Below the pieces are notes generated by a model that had not been told where the DNA came from, did not search any database, and was given only the letters and a program-made list of their open reading frames with translations. A DNA stretch of 5,996 nt from Chromatiales bacterium (GTDB lineage Bacteria > Pseudomonadota > Gammaproteobacteria > Chromatiales > Chromatiaceae). The DNA lies in NCBI GenBank assembly GCA_024639625.1, contig JAHEIA010000213.1:1-5996 (forward strand). Direction: 5' to 3'. Positions 1-4,095 of the stretch are shown here, piece by piece. The first letter of the stretch is position 1; each line of letters opens with the position of its first letter. Made by a program: the position numbers and the translations under genes.

Positions 1-164
1 CTCGGGTCAATACCGAACTGTTCCACCTCGCGTTCCACGCCGGGAACCTGCTGGACCCCGAGACGCTGGACGGGTTGGTGGACTTGGCGAGTGTGCGGTT
101 GCTGACCGACGACTATGCGCCGGTCGATACGCTGGTGTTCGAGGTCGCGGCGGTGGAGGAGTGA
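1..164 (+). CDS. C-terminal fragment of a spermidine synthase-like protein
   Basis: Partial gene, 5' end outside the window. The reading frame starting at base 3 is open for 53 codons and ends at TGA 162-164. The tail carries the motif LTDDYAPVD, which resembles the conserved C-terminal segment of spermidine synthase-like proteins (polyamine aminopropyltransferase fold), including membrane proteins that fuse a transporter-like domain to a spermidine synthase domain. Family members of this fold transfer an aminopropyl group from decarboxylated S-adenosylmethionine, or are uncharacterised methyltransferase-fold relatives. Only the last turn of the domain is visible, so neither the catalytic residues nor any membrane part can be checked. 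It converges on the CsgG-like gene. The family call rests on one short motif and could be wrong; that the fragment is coding is more secure. Confidence 0.6.
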   Translation, partial: RVNTELFHLAFHAGNLLDPETLDGLVDLASVRLLTDDYAPVDTLVFEVAAVEE

Positions 165-347
165 AATCGTGGGACAGGGAGTGACCGCTTAGCGGCAGGA
201 AGCGAGCGGTTGGGCGGGGGATCTCGACTCACCCGGTTGGGCCGTAACCTGGCTGTGGATAGCCCGACTTCCAGTGTCTGCAAGCAGTAGTGAGGAGACG
301 CTGACCGCGAGTAGGTCAGTCGACCGGATTTGGCCGGCTCCTGTCGC
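165..347. other. Convergent intergenic spacer
   Basis: A 183-bp gap between two genes that end facing each other. It holds short inverted repeats (ACCGCT 184-189 with AGCGGT 205-210, and the better one at 301-319) but no hairpin followed by a T-run on either strand, so no intrinsic terminator can be called. The open plus-strand frames crossing it (from 274 and 330) continue into the antisense of the CsgG-like gene and are not genes. Confidence 0.6.
301..319 (-). repeat. Inverted repeat downstream of the CsgG-like gene
   Basis: CTGACC at 301-306 and GGTCAG at 314-319 are perfect inverted copies around a 7-base loop. They lie 29 bases past the stop codon of the minus-strand CsgG-like gene, where a 3'-end hairpin would be expected. 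No U-tract follows on the minus strand, so this is at best an RNA 3'-end stabilising or Rho-associated structure. A 6-bp stem can also occur by chance in GC-rich DNA. Confidence 0.3.
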
Positions 348-1412
348 TTACGGGCGGCGGATCACATCGCCGCGCTTGACTTGGGCGCCTGGGTTCGCGG
401 CTTGCAGACGGCCGATGGCGAATTTTTCTTTGACGTCCGTAATGACCAGCGCGCCCGCGTATTCCTCCTCGGAGCCCAGATCCAAGCCGGTCTGTGGGTC
501 GATCAGTGCCTCACCCTTGCAGTACACCGCGAACTGGTCGCCGGAATGGACGTTGGAACTGGCGCCTCGGTTGATGTAGACACGGTCGCCGTTTGCCTTG
601 ATGACCAGCCCCGACCACTGTACCTTGCCGCTTTGCTCGATGATGAAGAAAACCGCCTTGCGGATCGCCTCACGGCTTGCCTCGCCGAGCGGGGTGCGCT
701 GAAAACTGCCGCCACCGATCTCCAGAGGCGTGTCGTCGTCGGTGTATCCCACGTTGAAACCGGACGCCTTGGCTTGGGCGGTGGCGTGTTCCGAGGCCAG
801 GATCTGCCCGGTCGTCGCATCGATCACGCGAACGTCTATCCCGACATGGGCGGTGTTCGTTTTCAACCCGAGATTGAAACGCTGCAGGCCGAGTGACATC
901 CCACTGCCTCCGGATTTGTACTCGAATTCACTGACCACCCCCTTGATCAAGAGCTGCGCCCCGGGCATGCGGCCAACCCGCGCGGCCGATTCCGCGCGCA
1001 CCAGGCCACTCTGTCCCATCGCCTGTTCTTCGACGACGGCCTGCAATGCCTGGCGTTCCACCAGGATGAACCGACCTGTCTTGAGCAGCTCGGAGTTCAG
1101 CATCTCGGCCAGACCCTGACCCACTTCCCAGTTCCCATAGATGCCTTTCGCCTTGTTCTCGAAATCGAGCACGGCGATCGTCTTCTTGGGACCGCGATAC
1201 GCCGGATACTCGGCCGGCGGTGGGCTCTTCCTATACCGATCGGCCTCGGTCTTGACGGTGATCCCGTAGTCGTCCTCGGCCGCTGGTTCGCGCTGCTGCA
1301 TGAACTCCAACTCGTCGTAGTCCGGTTGTGCGCCAAGCGGACCGGCCACGCCCAACGCCAGCGCGGAGAGCAACCCGATGCGAAGCCATCTTGCCCGTGT
1401 TGTCAGATCCAT
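348..1412 (-). CDS. CsgG-family secretion-pore-like protein with extra C-terminal domain
   Basis: Predicted exported protein of 354 residues. The start is ATG at 1412: it has an AGAAGG ribosome site about 7 bases upstream and opens a clean signal peptide, with basic residues RARWLR, a hydrophobic run to about residue 25 and likely cleavage after LGA at residue 28. An upstream in-frame ATG at 1478 would add 22 residues before the signal peptide and is unlikely. Residues about 77-260 match the CsgG fold: IAVLDF near 78, a YGNW segment at 92-95, FILVERQ near 115, GAQLLIKG near 151, and the DVRVIDATTG block near 193. CsgG forms the nonameric outer-membrane curli secretion channel; HfaB and LpoB-like proteins are relatives. 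Residues about 264-354 are an added beta-rich domain with repeated small motifs (GDRVYINRG, SGDQFAVY, DPQTGLDLG, RGDVIRRP) resembling the C-terminal domain of FlgT-like proteins. Unlike E. coli CsgG (277 residues, a lipoprotein) there is no lipobox cysteine. No curli subunit gene is visible nearby, so calling it csgG would overreach. Confidence 0.85.
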   Translation of the reverse strand: MDLTTRARWLRIGLLSALALGVAGPLGAQPDYDELEFMQQREPAAEDDYGITVKTEADRYRKSPPPAEYPAYRGPKKTIAVLDFENKAKGIYGNWEVGQGLAEMLNSELLKTGRFILVERQALQAVVEEQAMGQSGLVRAESAARVGRMPGAQLLIKGVVSEFEYKSGGSGMSLGLQRFNLGLKTNTAHVGIDVRVIDATTGQILASEHATAQAKASGFNVGYTDDDTPLEIGGGSFQRTPLGEASREAIRKAVFFIIEQSGKVQWSGLVIKANGDRVYINRGASSNVHSGDQFAVYCKGEALIDPQTGLDLGSEEEYAGALVITDVKEKFAIGRLQAANPGAQVKRGDVIRRP

Positions 1413-1432
1413 GATTCGCCTTCTTATTCGAT
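1413..1432 (-). promoter_or_regulatory. Ribosome binding site that fixes the CsgG-like start
   Basis: On the minus strand the bases just before the ATG at 1412 read AAGAAGGCGAATC. The AGAAGG is a good Shine-Dalgarno match at normal spacing. This supports the 354-residue start over the longer frame beginning at 1478. Confidence 0.6.
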
Positions 1433-1437
1433 TGCAA

Positions 1438-1478
1438 GTGTTTGCCAATCCTGGTCCTGCAACGGTCGAGCCAAACAC
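1438..1478 (-). repeat. 7-bp inverted repeat in the leader of the CsgG-like gene
   Basis: GTGTTTG at 1438-1444 and CAAACAC at 1472-1478 are perfect inverted copies separated by 27 bases, lying 26-66 bases upstream of the CsgG-like start in the 97-bp gap after the binding-protein stop. It could be a protein-binding dyad or an RNA stem in the intercistronic region. No convincing sigma70 -35/-10 pair with correct spacing was found here, so cotranscription from the upstream binding-protein gene remains plausible. Confidence 0.3.
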
Positions 1479-1509
1479 GTCCTGCTTTGGGCCAGGGGCT
1501 GTCTATTCC

Positions 1510-2532
1510 TTACTCCTGTTGGTGGTTGAGCCAGCGCGCGCGTAATGTTTCCAATACGCCTGTGTGCTCCATCCGTTGCAGGAAATTCTCGGTCCAGTTG
1601 ATGAGCAGTGGATCGCGCGCCGATAACGCGATACCAATGGGCTCATAGGTCAGGAGTGACGCGGCTGAGATAAAATCGCCGGTCGCGGAATTCTGCAAGG
1701 TCGACGCACAGATCGGATAGTCGGTGAGCAAGGCATCGGCCCGGCGTTGCTCCACCATCGCTACCGCCTGTTCCAGCGACTCGGTTAGCGTAAGCGTGAC
1801 TTGGGGCAGCAGGGCGCGCACGAACTCTTCGCTCGTGGAGCCGGCCAGGGCGGTAAAGCGAACGCCTGGAACGTCTAGGTCGGCGATCTCTTCCGCTTCG
1901 GCAATGGACGGCTGCTTGGTCAGGACGCATTTTCCTGACTCCAGGTAGGGGCCGACAAAGGCGACCTGCAGATTGCGCTGCGGGGTAATGGTCATGTTCG
2001 AAATCACGACATCGACCGTTTCGGCCTGAAGCGCGGGCAGCAGCTCGGCAAAAGGCATGGTTTCGATGCGCAGTTTCACGCCCATGGATTCCGCCATGAG
2101 GCGGGCGATATCGATGTCGAATCCCTGCAGTTCCCCATCCGGCCCGCGCATGTTCATCGGCGGCATATTGCCTGCCGTGCCTACTACCAGCTCCGCGTTG
2201 CTCTGGATGCGGGAAAGGATCGGCGTCTGGTGGTCTCTCGATTCTGCTTGCGGTTGGCAGCTGGAGAGGAAGACCAGGGATAGTAGGAGCAAAGGCACTA
2301 GCCAGAGCGGCTTGTGAACGGAGGATTTGCTGGGTCGTGCGGAGGCGACCGCGCCGGGTTCGATCGGGCAGGGGTGGCGGCTCGCTTGCCTTCGCGAGCG
2401 GCCTACTCTGGGTCTCCCGTTCCGGGGCCAAAGGGTCGGCGTGGAGTTCCGCTCGCATTCGGCGCGCGAAACGGCTCGCAACGGGGCCTGGAATCCCTCC
2501 CCGAAAAATAACCGGCTGCGCTGCGAGCCCAT
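1510..2532 (-). CDS. Orphan amino-acid-type substrate-binding lipoprotein (SBP family 3)
   Basis: Periplasmic solute-binding protein, predicted to capture a polar amino acid or similar amine and carboxylate ligand. Numbering is from ATG 2532 (340 residues). A hydrophobic segment ends in the lipobox LSSC with Cys92 (codon 2257-2259), predicting lipid anchoring. The remaining 249 residues are a normal length for the family. The binding fold covers about 114-336: ELVVGT, then LQGFDIDIA near 135, DVVISNMTIT near 174-183, Arg186 in the TPQR position that binds the ligand carboxylate in HisJ-like proteins, a GSTS loop at 231-234, and Asp271 in LLTDYP where HisJ-like proteins bind the ligand amine. 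No ABC permease or ATPase gene adjoins it. The CsgG-like gene follows 97 bp downstream on the same strand. The 5' end is uncertain. ATG 2532 follows GGGGATGG and a plausible promoter but puts about 70 arginine-rich, non-signal-like residues before the signal segment. TTG 2481 and GTG 2298 are alternatives, and GTG 2298 leaves a signal without basic residues. Family call firm, start weak. Confidence 0.8.
   Translation of the reverse strand: MGSQRSRLFFGEGFQAPLRAVSRAECERNSTPTLWPRNGRPRVGRSRRQASRHPCPIEPGAVASARPSKSSVHKPLWLVPLLLLSLVFLSSCQPQAESRDHQTPILSRIQSNAELVVGTAGNMPPMNMRGPDGELQGFDIDIARLMAESMGVKLRIETMPFAELLPALQAETVDVVISNMTITPQRNLQVAFVGPYLESGKCVLTKQPSIAEAEEIADLDVPGVRFTALAGSTSEEFVRALLPQVTLTLTESLEQAVAMVEQRRADALLTDYPICASTLQNSATGDFISAASLLTYEPIGIALSARDPLLINWTENFLQRMEHTGVLETLRARWLNHQQE
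2380..2399. repeat. Short perfect hairpin in the binding-protein leader
   Basis: GCTCGC at 2380-2385 and GCGAGC at 2394-2399 form a perfect 6-bp stem with an 8-base loop, about 120 bases upstream of the lipobox cysteine codon. The same hexamer recurs at 2451-2456, 2474-2479 and, inverted, 2523-2528. No U-run follows on either strand, so it is not an intrinsic terminator. Confidence 0.35.
2473..2529. repeat. 8-bp inverted repeat in the binding-protein leader
   Basis: GGCTCGCA at 2473-2480 and TGCGAGCC at 2522-2529 are perfect inverted copies separated by 41 bases. On the minus-strand RNA the first arm met lies only three bases inside the candidate ATG at 2532, so pairing could affect access to that start if it is used. 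The arms share the GCTCGC hexamer with the hairpin at 2380-2399, which allows alternative pairings. Confidence 0.35.
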
Positions 2533-2574
2533 GCGACCATCCCCAACGAAAACTTCAGAAGAAAGTCCTTTTAA

Positions 2575-2603
2575 AGCATAGGAAACGGCCCCCGGCTTGG
2601 CAA
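2575..2603 (-). promoter_or_regulatory. Sigma70-like promoter for the binding-protein gene
   Basis: On the minus strand TTGCCA (2603-2598) is followed after exactly 17 bases by TATGCT (2580-2575). This matches TTGACA in five of six positions and TATAAT in four of six, with ideal spacing. Transcription would begin near 2568, about 36 bases before ATG 2532 and about 310 bases before the lipobox cysteine codon. It is the clearest promoter in the window, though judged by eye only. Confidence 0.5.
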
Positions 2604-2838
2604 GCAAGAGGCGGGGAGAATTGGGGCCAATAGCCAGCGGCGGGCAGCCTTCCGCCGAGCCGCAGCCGCGGCCCAGCATCGTTTGGCGGGCCACCCGTCA
2701 GACGTTTCCTGTTCGCGTTGCACCAAGGTCGGTTGCGGATTCCCTCCCTATCCAGGTAGCGGTAGCAAATCGCGGCGGTCCCCGCCCCCCGCAGCTGCCG
2801 CGTCCCGCATCTCTCGACGAAGCCGAGTCGTCGGCGGG

Positions 2839-2865
2839 TTCGCTCCGCCCGGCCTCGTGTACAAT
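2839..2865 (+). promoter_or_regulatory. Possible promoter of the efflux operon
   Basis: TACAAT at 2860-2865 matches the -10 consensus in five of six positions. It would place a transcription start about 35 bases before the adaptor ATG at 2908. The -35 side is poor: TTCGCT at 2839-2844 with a 15-base spacer is the nearest candidate, so an activator or a different sigma factor may be involved. The flanking dyads at 2815-2833 and 2833-2849 could be operator-like but are short. Confidence 0.3.
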
Positions 2866-2907
2866 CGGGCGCAGGTCCTCCGCTTTGCTCGACGAATTGT
2901 AGAGTCT

Positions 2908-4095
2908 ATGCGCCTGAGAGTGTTGTTCCCTGTTGGGGTGGTATTGATCGCTGTCGCTGCCGTCGCCTGGCTGGTCCAGGACCGGCTGCAAGACATGGCG
3001 CGCCAGCCGGGGCAGCGGGCAACGGGTGCGCTGGGTAGCGTTCCGGTCGAAGTGGCGGAGGTCCAACACGGGCCCATCGAGTTGCTGCGCACCTTTACCG
3101 GGACCCTGGATGCGCACGGCGAATTCGTCGTGGCTCCCAAGGTGGGTGGGCGTATCGAGCAGCTGAACGTGGATCTGGCGGATGCCGTGTTGCGGGGTCA
3201 GGTGGTCGCCAGGTTGGACAACGCGGAGCATCTGCAGGCGGTGGCGCAGGCGCAGGCGGATCTCGAGGTGGCCAAGGCGAACCTGGCCGAGGCGCGGAGC
3301 CTGCTGGTCATCGCCGAACGGGAGCTGGAACGGGAAGACAAGGCGAGTCAGCGGGGCGTGAGTTCGGAGTCGCAGCGTGACGCGGCCAAGGCCGATCAGC
3401 TCGCCAAGCGGGCGCACGTCGAGGTGACAAGGGCACAGGTGACACGGGTGCAGGCGGAACTGGAGACCGCCAGGATCCGCCTCGGCTATACGGAGGTGGC
3501 CGCCGCATGGCGTGGCGGTAACGAACGTCGCGTGGTCGCCGAACGTTATGTCGACGAGGGGGAGACCGTCTCTGCCAATGCTCCGTTGCTGCGGATCGTG
3601 GAGCTGGATCCTATCACGGCCGTGTTCTTTGTCACCGAGCGCGACTACGCCCTTCTGCGGCCGGGGCAGGATGCTCTGCTGAGCACCGACGCCTATCCGG
3701 ACGCATCCTTTCGCGGGCGGATCGAGCGCATCGCGCCCGTATTTCGCGAGAGCACGCGGCAGGCGCGGGTGGAGCTGCGCGTCGACAATCCCGATCTGCG
3801 GCTAAAGCCGGGAATGTTCGTGCGCGCCGATGTGGTGCTGGATCGGGTAGAGGAGGCCACTATCGTGCCGGAGCCCGCCCTGACGACTCGTGACGGCCGC
3901 GAAGGGGTGTTCGTGGTGTCAGCGGATGGGCGCTCGGTGCATTGGCGTGAGGTGCAGGTCGGGATCCGGCAGGGGAACCGGGTCCAAGCCATCGCCGGCG
4001 GCCTGACGGGGCGGGTGGTTACGCTTGGTCAACAGCTGCTGGAGGAAGGTTCCGCGGTGACGCTCGCCAGCGCGGAATCGGGTGCAAAAGAGTGA
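2908..4095 (+). CDS. RND efflux periplasmic adaptor (membrane fusion protein, HlyD/AcrA type)
   Basis: Adaptor of 395 residues that would bridge the inner-membrane RND permease to a TolC-like outer-membrane channel. The start ATG 2908 opens an N-terminal membrane anchor (RLR, then a hydrophobic run at about 5-23). There is no lipobox cysteine, so anchoring is by an uncleaved helix. The frame stays open upstream to 2683, but that stretch is intergenic. Domains in order: lipoyl half at 73-104 (VVAPKVGGRIEQL), alpha-helical hairpin rich in Ala, Glu and Arg at about 108-192, second lipoyl half at about 205-235 (VDEGETV), beta-barrel at about 236-312 with the family signature STRQARVEL and LRLKPGMFVR, and a membrane-proximal domain at about 316-385. 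Where many adaptors read IRAP before the second lipoyl half, this one has VAAAWRGGNERR, a slightly longer, charged variant. The stop TGA overlaps the permease GTG by 4 bp. The ribosome site is weak (GAG three bases before ATG). Substrate cannot be inferred. Confidence 0.9.
   Translation: MRLRVLFPVGVVLIAVAAVAWLVQDRLQDMARQPGQRATGALGSVPVEVAEVQHGPIELLRTFTGTLDAHGEFVVAPKVGGRIEQLNVDLADAVLRGQVVARLDNAEHLQAVAQAQADLEVAKANLAEARSLLVIAERELEREDKASQRGVSSESQRDAAKADQLAKRAHVEVTRAQVTRVQAELETARIRLGYTEVAAAWRGGNERRVVAERYVDEGETVSANAPLLRIVELDPITAVFFVTERDYALLRPGQDALLSTDAYPDASFRGRIERIAPVFRESTRQARVELRVDNPDLRLKPGMFVRADVVLDRVEEATIVPEPALTTRDGREGVFVVSADGRSVHWREVQVGIRQGNRVQAIAGGLTGRVVTLGQQLLEEGSAVTLASAESGAKE

Larger units (their letters stand above)
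2533..2907. other. Divergent intergenic region between binding-protein gene and efflux operon
   Basis: About 375 bp separating oppositely transcribed genes. It carries a good minus-strand promoter candidate (2575-2603) and a weaker plus-strand one near 2860. The middle (about 2610-2800) is GC-rich and holds no gene I can support: plus and minus frames are open through it, but their translations are low-complexity Arg/Pro/Ser sequence with no recognisable domain and no signal for a start. Short GC-rich dyads occur at 2815-2833 (CGACGA/TCGTCG) and 2833-2849 (GGCGG/CCGCC). No regulator gene is encoded here. Confidence 0.6.

Noticed and set aside
184..210. ACCGCT/AGCGGT inverted repeat after the spermidine synthase-like stop as a terminator
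   Set aside because: The stem is 6 bp with a 15-base loop and is followed by a G-rich stretch rather than a T-run, so it does not qualify as an intrinsic terminator.
330..896. A 188-codon plus-strand open frame
   Set aside because: It is antisense to the CsgG-like gene, which has a signal peptide, ribosome site and recognisable fold.
2351..2375. GGTTCGATC resembling a tRNA T-arm loop
   Set aside because: The flanking bases do not form a 5-bp T stem and no acceptor, D or anticodon arm is found at the right distances.
1643..2458. A 271-codon minus-strand open frame overlapping the binding-protein gene
   Set aside because: It is a shifted frame of the binding-protein gene with Arg/Pro/His-rich translation and no domain. 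Its ATG at 2458 would reach the lipoprotein frame only by a frameshift, for which there is no direct evidence.
2683..2907. An N-terminal extension of the adaptor to the upstream ATG at 2683
   Set aside because: The added 75 residues are Ser/Pro/Arg-rich, precede the membrane anchor and cross the putative promoter. ATG 2908 opens directly on a normal anchor helix.
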